Shown: positions 14,888 through 23,835, counted from the stretch's first letter. The stretch is 34,295 nt of DNA from a bacterium (GCA_019751945.1 JAIEMT010000052.1:1-34295), one strand, 5' to 3'. Notes: generated by a model not told the origin, from the sequence alone. Numbers and translations: made by a program.

Positions 14888-17800
14888 CCCTTTCAGAAAT
14901 TTCCATTCGCCGCCCCGTCTTTGCTTGGATGCTGATGCTGGGACTGATTGTCTTTGGTGCGCTCTCTTTTAATCGACTCGGGGTGAGTCAGCTTCCGGAT
15001 GTGGACTTTCCGGTGGTCGGCGTTTCGATGTCCTTGCCTGGTGCTGCGCCCGAGGTGATGGAGAGCCAAGTCATCGATCCCATCGAAGATGCCATCATGC
15101 AGATCGAAGGCATCAAGAGCATTTCTTCCACCGCCCAACAAAGTTCTGGCAGCATTTCGGTAGAGTTTGAGCTCGATCGGCGCATCGACGTGGCGATGCA
15201 GCAGGTGCAGGACCGAATTTCCCAGGTGCAGAATCTCCTGCCGAAGGACCTCTACCCGCCGACGGTAAGAAAGACGAATCCCGAAGATCAGCCCATCATG
15301 TGGATTGCGCTGACCTATGATGCCAGCATGGAGATGGCTGATGCGATGATCTACGCGCGCAACACACTCTACGATCAGTTCGCGACTGTGCCGGGAGTCG
15401 GCGACATCAACATGGGCGGATACGTGGAGCCCGCACTTCGCGTTTGGCTTGACAGTGACAAGCTGAAGAAATTCTATCTCACAGCAGAAGATGTGCTGAA
15501 CGCCATCAAGTCCGAGCACGTAGAAGTTCCGGCAGGAAGAATTGAGAATGAAAAGAATGAATACAATGTTCGCCTCCTAGGCGAGGCCAACAATCCCATC
15601 GATTTCTCGAAGATCATGATTCACAACCGCGCGGGTGCGGGCATTAACTACCGGCCGCAGCAGCTCCTCGACGTCGCGAAGGTCGAGGAGGGGACTCTCG
15701 ACGTTCGAAAGATGGCCCGCTTCAATGGTCAGCCGGCGATTGGGTTGGGAATTTTAAAGCAGCACGGATCGAATGCTGTCGAAGTGGCGCGCCTGGTGCG
15801 TGAACGCTTCAAAGAAATCGAACCCACTCTGCCCAAGCAGTTCAAGATGGGGATTCGGTCCGATAGCACGCTCTACATCAAACAATCCGTTCATCATCTG
15901 AACTTCATGCTCTTGCTCTCGGCGATTCTCACTTCGCTTGTCTGTTATGTGTTCCTAGGGTCGTGGACTTCTACCATCAATGTGCTCATGGCCATTCCAA
16001 CTTCGATTGTTGGAACGTTCATGGCTATTCATTTCTTTGGATTTACGCTGAATACCTTCACCCTCTTAGGGCTATCGCTCGCCATTGGGGTCGTGGTCGA
16101 CGACGCCATCATGATGTTGGAAAACATTGTCCGGCATCGTGAAATGGGAATGAAACGCAAAGAGGCAGCCATACGGGGTTCTAAAGAAATTACTTTTGCT
16201 GCCATCGCCGCTACTATCGCAGTCGTCGCGATTTTTCTTCCAGTGGTCTTCATGAAGGGCGTGATTGGAAAGTACTTCCTTCAGTATGGCGTAACGGTCT
16301 CTTGTGCCGTCTTACTTTCTTTGGTGGAGGCGCTGACGCTGACTCCGATGCGTTGTTCGCGCTTCTTAGTCGTCGGAGAATCCAAGGGAATGGCGAAGAG
16401 GGTCGACACGCTCTTCAAATCCGTCGCAGAAAAATACCGATCCATTTTGACCGTGCTCCTTCGACATCGCTGGAAAACTTTGGCCATCACTGTCGGCATT
16501 TTCATTTTCAGCTTGGGAATTGCTCGACGACTCCCCTCTGAAATGATGCCGCCTCAAGATCAGTCTCGAATCTTCCTCAGATTCAAGGCCCCGGTGGGAT
16601 CCGCACTCGAATACACCAATATTCGAATGAAGCAGGCCGAAGAATATCTGAGAACCCTACCCGAAGTGGAAGGCGTGTTTACGATGGTGGGCGGTTTTGG
16701 CGGCGATGCGGTCAATCAGGGGAATATGTTCGTTTCTTTAGTCGACAAGGACAAACGCGACAAAACCCAGTCGGAATTCATGAAATCCATTCGAAAGGAA
16801 TTGCAAGAGCGAGTGAAAGGGATTCAAGTGATTGCTCAAGACATGTCGCTGCGGGGATTTTCAGCAGGCCGAGGCTTTCCAATTGAAGTGACCCTTCAAG
16901 GCCCGGATTGGAATCAGCTCACCACCTCCGCCAATCAGATGGTTGAAGAGTTGAAGAAGACAGGTCTCTACACGGATGTGAACATGGATATCCAACCGGG
17001 AATGCCAGAGGTTCATCTTATTCCCAACCGCGAAAAGCTGGCCAAGCACGGCGTTGCTATGAGCAGCGTGACGTCTGCGGTGAATGGGCTAGTGGGCGGT
17101 GCTATTTTGAACGGCGAAACCGAGTATGCCAAGGCAGGGCATCGCTATTCGATTCAGGTGCGCTTGCTGGCCTCGCAGCGGGACATGGCTCAGGATCTCG
17201 ACAAGATTGATGTTCGCAACAATCGTGGCGAGGTGGTGCCGCTCTCGCGTTTGATCGATATCGAGGAAAGGCCCGCGCTCACTCAGATCTCTCGCTTGAA
17301 TCGTCTGCGATCCATCACGCTCTACGCTAATCCAGCTCCGGGGCATTCTCAGCAAGAGGGACTTAAGAAAGTTCAAGAGATGGGGCAGCAACTCTTGCCT
17401 CCGGGGTACTTCACTCGTTTGTCGGGGAGCGCGCAGAGTTTCAAAGATTCGTTTCAGAGTCTCTTCCTCGCGCTGGGATTGGGAATCATTGTCTCGTACA
17501 TGGTTCTAGCGTCGCAGTTTAATAGCTTTATTCATCCGGTGACGGTCTTGCTCGCACTTCCGTTTAGTTTTTCGGGAGCGTTTGCAGGACTGGCTCTTTT
17601 CGGACAGTCGGTGAACATTTACAGTTTGATCGGGCTGATTCTCTTAATGGGAATTGTGAAAAAGAATTCGATTCTACTCGTGGACTTCACCAATCAATGT
17701 CGGCGTGAAGGGTTGGGAGTGCACGAGGCTCTCTTGAAGGCGTGCCCTGTGCGCCTGCGTCCGATCTTGATGACTTCTCTTGCAACGGTGGCCGCTGCAA

Positions 17801-17988
17801 CTCCCGAGGCTCTTTCGATCGGCCCGGGCGCAGAAACCACCATCCCGATGGCCATTGCGATCATCGGGGGGGTTCTGGCTTCCACTGTGCTGACGCTTTT
17901 TGTAGTCCCAGTCGCGTATAGTTTGTTCGCGCGTTTAGAAAGCAACCAAGAAGGGGAGCTGGGGACCTACTCTAGCTCCCCTTCTTGA
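14884..17988 (+). CDS. RND efflux permease, HAE1 type, second of tandem pair
   Basis: The 1034-residue protein starts with GTG within a GTGA overlap with the first RND gene, so the two are translationally coupled. It keeps the proton-relay Asp406-Asp407 (GVVVDDAIMM) and the helix-10 Lys (GIVKKNSILLVDF). Its N-terminus is nearly identical to the first pump (MTLSEISIxRPVFAWMLM), which shows tandem duplication. In MdtBC the two subunits make a mixed trimer in which only one binds drug; here both keep their relay residues. The last codons (SNQEGELGTYSSSPS) are encoded by a 14-bp hairpin. It is the last gene of the operon, and no adaptor gene follows. Confidence 0.93.
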   Translation: MTLSEISIRRPVFAWMLMLGLIVFGALSFNRLGVSQLPDVDFPVVGVSMSLPGAAPEVMESQVIDPIEDAIMQIEGIKSISSTAQQSSGSISVEFELDRRIDVAMQQVQDRISQVQNLLPKDLYPPTVRKTNPEDQPIMWIALTYDASMEMADAMIYARNTLYDQFATVPGVGDINMGGYVEPALRVWLDSDKLKKFYLTAEDVLNAIKSEHVEVPAGRIENEKNEYNVRLLGEANNPIDFSKIMIHNRAGAGINYRPQQLLDVAKVEEGTLDVRKMARFNGQPAIGLGILKQHGSNAVEVARLVRERFKEIEPTLPKQFKMGIRSDSTLYIKQSVHHLNFMLLLSAILTSLVCYVFLGSWTSTINVLMAIPTSIVGTFMAIHFFGFTLNTFTLLGLSLAIGVVVDDAIMMLENIVRHREMGMKRKEAAIRGSKEITFAAIAATIAVVAIFLPVVFMKGVIGKYFLQYGVTVSCAVLLSLVEALTLTPMRCSRFLVVGESKGMAKRVDTLFKSVAEKYRSILTVLLRHRWKTLAITVGIFIFSLGIARRLPSEMMPPQDQSRIFLRFKAPVGSALEYTNIRMKQAEEYLRTLPEVEGVFTMVGGFGGDAVNQGNMFVSLVDKDKRDKTQSEFMKSIRKELQERVKGIQVIAQDMSLRGFSAGRGFPIEVTLQGPDWNQLTTSANQMVEELKKTGLYTDVNMDIQPGMPEVHLIPNREKLAKHGVAMSSVTSAVNGLVGGAILNGETEYAKAGHRYSIQVRLLASQRDMAQDLDKIDVRNNRGEVVPLSRLIDIEERPALTQISRLNRLRSITLYANPAPGHSQQEGLKKVQEMGQQLLPPGYFTRLSGSAQSFKDSFQSLFLALGLGIIVSYMVLASQFNSFIHPVTVLLALPFSFSGAFAGLALFGQSVNIYSLIGLILLMGIVKKNSILLVDFTNQCRREGLGVHEALLKACPVRLRPILMTSLATVAAATPEALSIGPGAETTIPMAIAIIGGVLASTVLTLFVVPVAYSLFARLESNQEGELGTYSSSPS
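17947..17987 (+). terminator. Perfect 14-bp hairpin at the 3' end of the second RND gene
   Basis: CAAGAAGGGGAGCT pairs perfectly with AGCTCCCCTTCTTG around a 13-base loop, and the TGA stop overlaps the last base of the stem. No T-run follows, so it may be a Rho-assisted terminator or an exonuclease block for the long efflux mRNA. Confidence 0.65.
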
Positions 17989-18037
17989 AATTCGTGACCT
18001 GGTGAATGACGTCAGATCGACGAATTTATCTTTAAAA

Positions 18038-18077
18038 CCAAAAAACCAAAAAACCAAAAAACCAAAAAACCAAAAAA
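18038..18077. repeat. Five tandem copies of CCAAAAAA
   Basis: An 8-base unit, CCAAAAAA, is repeated five times without error in the 91-base gap between the convergent second RND gene and the secreted-protein gene, ending two bases before the latter's stop codon. On the minus strand it reads TTTTTTGG repeated. The T-runs could help terminate transcription from the secreted-protein gene. Such short perfect arrays usually vary in copy number by slippage. Confidence 0.9.
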
Positions 18078-18079
18078 TT

Positions 18080-18679
18080 TTACTGTCTCAGGGGCAGACC
18101 TTCCACGGTGGCTTCAATTCTTTCCACGCCACCTTCATACTTAAGAGCATCAAAAAGGGACTTTGCTGAAGCTTTCGGAGTCGCTGAAAAAGTTTGGCAA
18201 ACCATGTTTCTATAGTCTTGAACTGCCAAGACTTCTTGCTTGAGAGCAGTCGAAACAACCGAGACGCTTCCAAAGGTCTCAGAAAAATCCAAATTCAATT
18301 CGATCGCTCGGATCACTCCCGTATTAATTGCAACGCTGACGTCTCCTGGTTTCGGAACCACAGCCTGAGCCGCCATCGATCCGGTGACATCTAAGAGCTG
18401 ACTCAGTGTCACGCCCGCGGGTTGAATGTAACTCATCTGAGGTCTGAGCTCAGGGTAAAGATTGATGAGTTCCTTAGCAATCGCCGCAGTATTCCTTCTT
18501 GCACAGAGGGCATAAAGAGGGTCTTCGCTCATGGTCGCGTCTGCTGTAATAAAGAGAGCAGAACTGCGTTCATGTCCTTGAGCACTGTTGTCATGCGTTT
18601 CATAAGCATGAGCAAAGTTCATCGCCAAATTCAGAGTTGCAGTCATCAAAGTAGTGATAAGGAATGTCTTCAGTCCCAC
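18080..18679 (-). CDS. Secreted protein of unknown function
   Basis: I choose the GTG at 18679, which has TGAGGAG six bases upstream, over the ATG at 18736. The 199-residue product then begins with a signal peptide ending in ...MNFAHA-YETHDN. The mature protein of about 175 residues has two cysteines (YALCARR and MVCQTF) and no recognised domain. It is preceded by a 96-base divergent gap to the helix-turn-helix gene and followed by the CCAAAAAA array. It is single-gene and probably periplasmic or exported. Confidence 0.7.
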   Translation of the reverse strand: MGLKTFLITTLMTATLNLAMNFAHAYETHDNSAQGHERSSALFITADATMSEDPLYALCARRNTAAIAKELINLYPELRPQMSYIQPAGVTLSQLLDVTGSMAAQAVVPKPGDVSVAINTGVIRAIELNLDFSETFGSVSVVSTALKQEVLAVQDYRNMVCQTFSATPKASAKSLFDALKYEGGVERIEATVEGLPLRQ

Positions 18680-18775
18680 AAAGATCTCCTCAAAAAGATT
18701 GACACGGTGAATAACCGTTTTTAACGCATTGCTCATCTCTCATTTTTTTACACATTATCCCGATAGGAGAAATGT

Positions 18776-19594
18776 ATGACCGTCTCGCTAGGGGAGTTTT
18801 TACAGAAAGTTCGCGAAAAGATGGGGTTTTCTAGCGCCCGCGCGTTCTATTTGGATCTGTCCCAGCGTATAGAACTGGGATTTAACTACTCCTATTATAT
18901 GAAGATCGAAACCGGCCGACTCATCCCTTCTCAGAAGGTGATCAGCCAGTTGGCTGCGCTTTTGGATCAAACCGAGGGAGATCGCCTAGTCGAGATCTAC
19001 TGTCGCTCGCTCTTTCCTCAGCAAATGACTCGGCTAATCAAAGAATCGAAGATTATTTCATCGGGCTCCCCGGCGCTTCCCTCGGTACAGCCGAAGGTCT
19101 TTCAGCAAGTCCTCACTGAAAAACAGGTGAACCAGATTGCCGAGACGATGGACCATTACTTTCTCTTCTTGGTGCTCACGCTAGCGCGTCGGGGTTTGGC
19201 TCGAAAAGAACTCACCCAATATGGCTTTAAAAATCTGGGGAGAGCAATCGCTGATCTTGAAAAGGTGAAACTCATTTATCAGAAGAAGAATCAGGAGGAA
19301 TATTTTCCCTCCTTTCCTGAATATGTTTTTCCGTCGGCGGATTCTCGCTCCATTAAAGACTTGTACGCCAAGATGGATCAATACGATTTCAAACGAAATG
19401 AATTCTTCAGCTTGGAAAAGTTAAAACGCGCGTCGTTCTTTAAGCGTATTTCTCCGCGTCAGACGGAAATTATTTTAGCGCATTTGGAGCTCCTCTTTCA
19501 AACCATTCGTTCCGCTGAAGAAACAGACGCTACCTACAACACTGAAGTCATGTCTTTGAGTCTTTCCGTGTTTCATGGTCAAATCGTCGGATGA
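18776..19594 (+). CDS. Helix-turn-helix regulator with large C-terminal domain
   Basis: The 272-residue protein has an XRE-like helix-turn-helix in residues 1-65 (SARAFYLDLSQ, then YYMKIETGRLIPSQKVISQL), followed by a helical domain of about 190 residues. The overall layout recalls Bdellovibrio-type regulators of the TIGR02147/DUF4423 kind, but I cannot confirm that. AGGAGA lies five bases upstream of the ATG. It overlaps the downstream methyltransferase by four bases (ATGA), so the two are probably co-expressed. Confidence 0.72.
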   Translation: MTVSLGEFLQKVREKMGFSSARAFYLDLSQRIELGFNYSYYMKIETGRLIPSQKVISQLAALLDQTEGDRLVEIYCRSLFPQQMTRLIKESKIISSGSPALPSVQPKVFQQVLTEKQVNQIAETMDHYFLFLVLTLARRGLARKELTQYGFKNLGRAIADLEKVKLIYQKKNQEEYFPSFPEYVFPSADSRSIKDLYAKMDQYDFKRNEFFSLEKLKRASFFKRISPRQTEIILAHLELLFQTIRSAEETDATYNTEVMSLSLSVFHGQIVG

Positions 19595-20361
19595 AATCCT
19601 TCAAAGATCTCTTTTCTGAAAACACGCAGGACTACGCGAAATTTCGTCCGGTTTATCCCGAAGCGCTCTTCACCTACTTGGCGAGCACCGTTCAGTCGCA
19701 CGATTTGGCTTTCGATGTCGGCACGGGGAGCGGCCAGGCAGCAGTGGTGCTTGCAAAACATTTCAAGCGGGTGATTGCGACAGATCCTTCGCAAAAACAA
19801 TTGGACGCAGCGACCAAGCATCCTCACGTCGTCTATCAACAAGGGCCCGCAGAAAAATTATCAGCAGAGGCGGGGAGCGTGGATTTACTCACCGCTGCTC
19901 AAGCCTTTCACTGGTTTAAGCGCGAAGAGTTTTTTAAAGAAGCCGATCGCGTTTTAAAACCCGGCGGGGTTTTGGCACTTTGGACTTACTCGATGACAGA
20001 AATTTCTCCCGACATCGATCGAACGGTTCATCACCTCTACGAAGAACTGCTCGGGAAGTATTGGGAACCCGAAAGGCGCTTAGTGGAAGAGGGGTACCGT
20101 TCAGTGACGCTTCCTTTTCCGGAACTCCAGTCTCCAAAGATCGAGATGCAAGCGAAGTGGAGTCTGGCTCACTTGGTGGGGTACCTCGGTACTTGGTCGG
20201 CCCTAAAGACCTGCATTCAGAAAACAGGGCAGAATCCCTTAGAACAAGTTTTCCCTGATCTTCAACAGGCCTGGGGACAGTCGGAGTTCCGCTCCGTGAA
20301 ATGGCCGCTCAGCATCCGAGTCTGCCAGCGCTCAATTGACACAAAGAGTCATAGGCTGTAA
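19591..20361 (+). CDS. Class I SAM-dependent methyltransferase
   Basis: The 256-residue protein has motif I AFDVGTGSGQ at residues 40-49, an acidic residue ending strand 2 (ATDPSQKQ), and the post-I to motif II region (GSVDLLTAAQAFHWF, then VLKPGGVLALWTY). The leader DYAKFRPVYPEAL is typical of the small-molecule methyltransferase group that includes trans-aconitate-like and yeast Crg1-like enzymes. The substrate is unknown. It is coupled by an ATGA overlap to the helix-turn-helix regulator. The C-terminal part is shorter on conserved features. Confidence 0.85.
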   Translation: MKSFKDLFSENTQDYAKFRPVYPEALFTYLASTVQSHDLAFDVGTGSGQAAVVLAKHFKRVIATDPSQKQLDAATKHPHVVYQQGPAEKLSAEAGSVDLLTAAQAFHWFKREEFFKEADRVLKPGGVLALWTYSMTEISPDIDRTVHHLYEELLGKYWEPERRLVEEGYRSVTLPFPELQSPKIEMQAKWSLAHLVGYLGTWSALKTCIQKTGQNPLEQVFPDLQQAWGQSEFRSVKWPLSIRVCQRSIDTKSHRL

Positions 20362-20372
20362 GACTTCATTCC

Positions 20373-21036
20373 ATGAAAATGTTGAAAAGAAATTTTATAG
20401 GTCTGGGTTTGTTGACTATTCTGACCAATCCCATCTTGGGCTATTCTCACCCCCCCGAAAATGAAGCTCCCTCCCTTGAGTATACTGAAAATAGTTACGG
20501 TTTAACTCCTCCGCTGGTTTTTGACAGACCTTCGAGTTGTTTTCTTTGTAGTTACGGAATTTACAAGCCCCTGAACTATGTACGTGAAGTTTTGTGGATC
20601 TATGTCAGTGGCCAATGGGAGGCTGACTATATTCTGGGCATTCCTCTGGCTAGCTCGATGAAAATCTTTCCTCAAGTCAGTTCGACGGTACTTGCGGAGT
20701 CGATGAGAAAAGGGGGGATGCTCTTATTACCTCACCCCAAGGGGAATTGGACCATGATTCCCTTCATTTCCCCGAAGGGAGATCACGTCGCAGTTCCTTC
20801 GGAGTCAAGCATTTCATCCACAGTTAAATTGGCAGGGAACTGCAGAGGAGTTTTTGGAATCCCTGACAGCCCAAGTGCGACCGGGACAGCCCATCCATCG
20901 AGATAGTGCTCCTGAAGGCAGGTTTCGTGATTTTTACTGGATTCCAAGTAACAGTGATGCCCAAGAGATCAGAGCAAGTCATCGCTATCCCATAGATGTA
21001 TTTGTTACAAAATTTTTGAGACCACAGTCGAAGTAA
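20373..21036 (+). pseudogene. Secreted-protein gene with apparent frameshift
   Basis: The first frame (20373-20906, 177 codons) starts with a signal peptide (MKMLKRNFIGLGLLTILTN, cleavage near GYSH). Its last 25-30 residues look random (for example GIPDSPSATGTAHPSR). The +1 frame over the same region is open and protein-like (NWQGTAEEFLESLTAQ, then RFRDFYWIPSNS) and runs on to a stop at 21036. Removing one base, most simply one A from the AAA at 20826-20828, joins them into a protein of about 220 residues. The product is not recognised; it contains a CFLC motif near residue 56. Either the gene is decayed or the assembly has a one-base error. A programmed frameshift is less likely, as I see no classic slippery site. 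Confidence 0.65.
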
Positions 21037-21093
21037 CTAGTTGTAATAATAGGGTATAGTCTAGGCTCGTGACTCTATCTTGTGGGGATGTTT

Positions 21094-21122
21094 AAATAGG
21101 ACTTATACAGTCCTATTTTTTT
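21094..21122 (+). terminator. Intrinsic terminator before the SUF operon
   Basis: AAATAGGACT and AGTCCTATTT form a perfect 10-bp stem with a 5-base loop, followed by further Ts. It lies after the frameshifted gene and just upstream of the SUF promoter, insulating the operon. Confidence 0.8.
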
Positions 21123-21125
21123 CAC

Positions 21126-21155
21126 TTGAAATAGTACTGCGTTAGTTCTATTTCA
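21126..21155 (+). promoter_or_regulatory. SUF promoter overlapped by an Rrf2-type operator
   Basis: TTGAAA (21126-21131) and TATTTC (21149-21154) are separated by 17 bases. The same stretch is a dyad: TGAAATAG, one base, ACT, five bases, AGT, one base, CTATTTCA. The ACT-N5-AGT core matches the core spacing of IscR type-1 sites. This is where an Rrf2 protein sensing Fe-S status would block transcription. AAGGAGG follows at 21179-21185. Confidence 0.65.
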
Positions 21156-21197
21156 TGAGATCAACCAATCGCGAACGCAAGGAGGCGGCAGTACCCC

Positions 21198-21623
21198 ATG
21201 CTGAAAATCAGCAAACTCACCGACTACGGAATCATGCTCTTGGCCTTAATGGCGAAGCGGCCTGAGCGTTCCATTTTTACAGCTCGGGATTTGGCAACCG
21301 AATCCGGCCTGCCCTTGCCCACCGTCGGTAAACTTTTGAAGACGCTTTCACACGGGGATTTTCTTTTTTCAGAGCGCGGAGTGAATGGGGGCTACGGATT
21401 GGCAAAGACTCCGGAAAGTATTTCGGTCGCTGGAGTTGTGGAATTGTTAGATGGTCCGTTGGCCATTACCACGTGCTCGGCTAATCAAGATAATTGCGGG
21501 TTAGAAACACACTGCCCCTCTAAGAAGAGTTGGCAAAAAATTAACCAGGTCGTGTATCAAGCTCTTTCAAAACTCACTTTGGCGGACATGACCTCATCAA
21601 CCAGCACAGGGGGAGGAAAATAA
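21198..21623 (+). CDS. Rrf2-family Fe-S regulator of the SUF operon
   Basis: The 141-residue protein has an N-terminal winged helix ([16 protein letters not shown], then [18 protein letters not shown]) and three cysteines, Cys93, Cys100 and Cys106. These are expected to hold a [2Fe-2S] cluster as in IscR. The spacing is C-x6-C-x5-C instead of the x5-x5 of IscR. It belongs to the Rrf2 group that accompanies SUF operons and probably represses them when clusters are plentiful. It is the first gene, two bases upstream of sufB, with an operator-like dyad over the promoter. Confidence 0.9.
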   Translation: MLKISKLTDYGIMLLALMAKRPERSIFTARDLATESGLPLPTVGKLLKTLSHGDFLFSERGVNGGYGLAKTPESISVAGVVELLDGPLAITTCSANQDNCGLETHCPSKKSWQKINQVVYQALSKLTLADMTSSTSTGGGK

Positions 21624-21625
21624 TC

Positions 21626-23080
21626 ATGAGCACTCCCAATCAGGCCATCAAAGACATTGCTGCTAAAGATTATCAATACGGCTTTGTCACCGACATTGAA
21701 GCGGAGACTGTAGCACCCGGAATTAATGAAGACATTATTCGACTGATTTCCTCTAAGAAGAATGAACCGCAGTTCATGCTCGACTGGCGCCTCAAGGCGT
21801 TTCAAGTGTGGCAGAAAATGAAGGAACCAAATTGGGCTAATGTTCATTATCCCAAAATTAATTACCAAGACATCATTTACTATTCGGCTCCGAAATCGAT
21901 GAAGCCCGGTGAAGGTCCAAAAAATTTAGATGAGATTGACCCTGAGCTTCGCAAGATGTTCGACAAGCTCGGCATTTCTTTGAACGAACAAAAACGTCTG
22001 AGTGGCATCGCAGTCGACGCGGTCGTAGACAGCGTTTCAGTCGCCACGACTTTTAAATCTAAATTGAAAGAGATCGGCGTCATCTTCTGCTCGTTCTCGG
22101 AAGCGGTTCTAGAATACCCTGAACTGATTCAGAAGTACCTGGGGTCGGTAGTTCCAGTTGCAGACAATTATTTTTCAGCGCTGAACTCTGCTGCCTTCAC
22201 CGACGGATCTTTCTGTTTCATTCCCAAGGGTGTGAAGTGCCCGATGGAGCTGTCGACTTATTTCCGTATCAATGCCTCAGGCACCGGCCAATTCGAGCGG
22301 ACCTTGATTGTGGCCGAAGAAGACAGTTACGTCAGCTATCTGGAAGGTTGCACGGCACCTCGCCGAGACGAGAACCAGCTTCACGCTGCAGTGGTGGAAA
22401 TCGTCGCGCTCGATCGCGCTCAAGTGAAGTATGCCACCGTTCAGAACTGGTATCCCGGTGATAAGGACGGCAAGGGCGGAATTTACAACTTCGTCACGAA
22501 GCGGGGTCGCTGCAAAGGCGTGAGTTCAAAAATTTCTTGGACGCAGGTGGAGACAGGTTCTGCCATCACTTGGAAGTATCCCAGTGTGATGTTGGAGGGA
22601 GACAACTCGGTGGGTGAATTCTATTCCATCGCTTTGACCAACCACTTCCAGCAAGCCGACACGGGCACGAAGATGGTTCACATTGGGAAGAACACCAAGA
22701 GCACGATTATTTCGAAGGGGATTTCAGCGGGTCGCGGTCAGAACACCTATCGTGGATTGGTAGCGATTCAAAAATCGGCTGAAGGCGCCCGGAATTACTC
22801 CCAGTGCGATTCACTCTTATTGGGTGATAAATGCGGCGCGCACACTTTTCCCTATCTCCAGGTGAAGAACGAATCGGCTCAGGTCGAGCACGAAGCGTCG
22901 ACCTCGAAGATCAGTGAAGACCAAATCTTTTATTGCAAACAACGCGGCATCTCTGAAGAAGATGCGGTGTCGATGATCGTCAATGGATTCTGCAAAGATG
23001 TTCTCAAGAAACTCCCCATGGAATTCGCCGTGGAAGCTCAGAAACTCTTGGGTGTCAGTTTAGAAGGAAGCGTGGGCTAA
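21626..23080 (+). CDS. sufB: SufB, Fe-S scaffold subunit
   Basis: The 484-residue protein matches SufB in length and in the conserved C-terminal half ([19 protein letters not shown]). Cys394 corresponds to the essential Cys405 of E. coli SufB, the site where persulfide sulfur arrives. With SufC and SufD it forms the SufBC2D complex in the cytoplasm that builds clusters. GGGGGAGG precedes the ATG. Its stop overlaps the sufC start (TAATG). Confidence 0.97.
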   Translation: MSTPNQAIKDIAAKDYQYGFVTDIEAETVAPGINEDIIRLISSKKNEPQFMLDWRLKAFQVWQKMKEPNWANVHYPKINYQDIIYYSAPKSMKPGEGPKNLDEIDPELRKMFDKLGISLNEQKRLSGIAVDAVVDSVSVATTFKSKLKEIGVIFCSFSEAVLEYPELIQKYLGSVVPVADNYFSALNSAAFTDGSFCFIPKGVKCPMELSTYFRINASGTGQFERTLIVAEEDSYVSYLEGCTAPRRDENQLHAAVVEIVALDRAQVKYATVQNWYPGDKDGKGGIYNFVTKRGRCKGVSSKISWTQVETGSAITWKYPSVMLEGDNSVGEFYSIALTNHFQQADTGTKMVHIGKNTKSTIISKGISAGRGQNTYRGLVAIQKSAEGARNYSQCDSLLLGDKCGAHTFPYLQVKNESAQVEHEASTSKISEDQIFYCKQRGISEEDAVSMIVNGFCKDVLKKLPMEFAVEAQKLLGVSLEGSVG

Positions 23081-23835
23081 TGCTGTCGATTCATGATTTA
23101 AAAGCCAAAGTAGATGGAAAGAACATCCTCAAGGGTTTGAACCTGGAAATTAAAGCGGGTGAAGTTCACGCCATTATGGGCCCAAACGGGGCAGGGAAGA
23201 GCACACTTTCCAACGTCCTGGCCGGACGTGATGTTTTTGAGTCTATTGAAGGAAAAGTTACGTTTCAGGGGAAGAATCTCTTGGATTTAGAGCCGGAAGC
23301 GCGTGCACGCGAAGGCGTGTTTCTCGCTTTTCAGTACCCGGTAGAAATTCCGGGCGTCGGAAATCTTTATTTCCTAAGAGCGGCTGTGAACTCCGTACGT
23401 CGTTCTCGGGGACAGTCTGAGTTGGATGCGATGGACTTTCTCACTCTGGCCAAGCAAAAGATGCGCGACCTTCAAATGGATCAGAAGTTTCAAGAGCGCT
23501 CGGTGAATGAAGGCTTTTCGGGCGGCGAAAAGAAACGAAATGAAATTTTTCAGATGGCCATGCTGGAGCCGAAACTCTGTGTTCTGGATGAGACCGACTC
23601 AGGTCTCGACATCGATGCTTTAAGAGTTGTCGCGGATGGTGTGAACCGTCTTCGTAGCTCCGAGCGATCGTTTTTGTTGATTACGCACTATCAGCGTCTT
23701 CTCGATTACATCGTTCCGGATTATGTTCACGTTTTAGCTGATGGAAAGATTGTGAAATCCGGCGGCAAAGAACTGGCTTTAGAGCTCGAGAAGAAGGGCT
23801 ATCAGTGGGTGGGGCAAAAGGAGACGAATGGGTAA
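23080..23835 (+). CDS. sufC: SufC, Fe-S assembly ATPase
   Basis: The 251-residue ABC-type ATPase has Walker A GPNGAGKS (residues 34-41), the signature FSGGE (146-150) and Walker B LCVLDE (166-171). SufC ATP turnover drives conformational change in SufBC2D during cluster assembly. Its start shares an A with the stop of sufB, and its 3' end overlaps sufD by eight bases. Confidence 0.97.
   Translation: MLSIHDLKAKVDGKNILKGLNLEIKAGEVHAIMGPNGAGKSTLSNVLAGRDVFESIEGKVTFQGKNLLDLEPEARAREGVFLAFQYPVEIPGVGNLYFLRAAVNSVRRSRGQSELDAMDFLTLAKQKMRDLQMDQKFQERSVNEGFSGGEKKRNEIFQMAMLEPKLCVLDETDSGLDIDALRVVADGVNRLRSSERSFLLITHYQRLLDYIVPDYVHVLADGKIVKSGGKELALELEKKGYQWVGQKETNG

Noticed and set aside
14893..15519. Minus-strand frame (208 codons) at the start of the second RND gene
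   Set aside because: It is antisense to the conserved N-terminal RND region; the product is rich in His and Arg and unlike any known protein.
18680..18736. Upstream ATG start for the secreted protein at 18080
   Set aside because: The GTG at 18679 has a strong ribosome binding site and places the signal peptide at the N-terminus.
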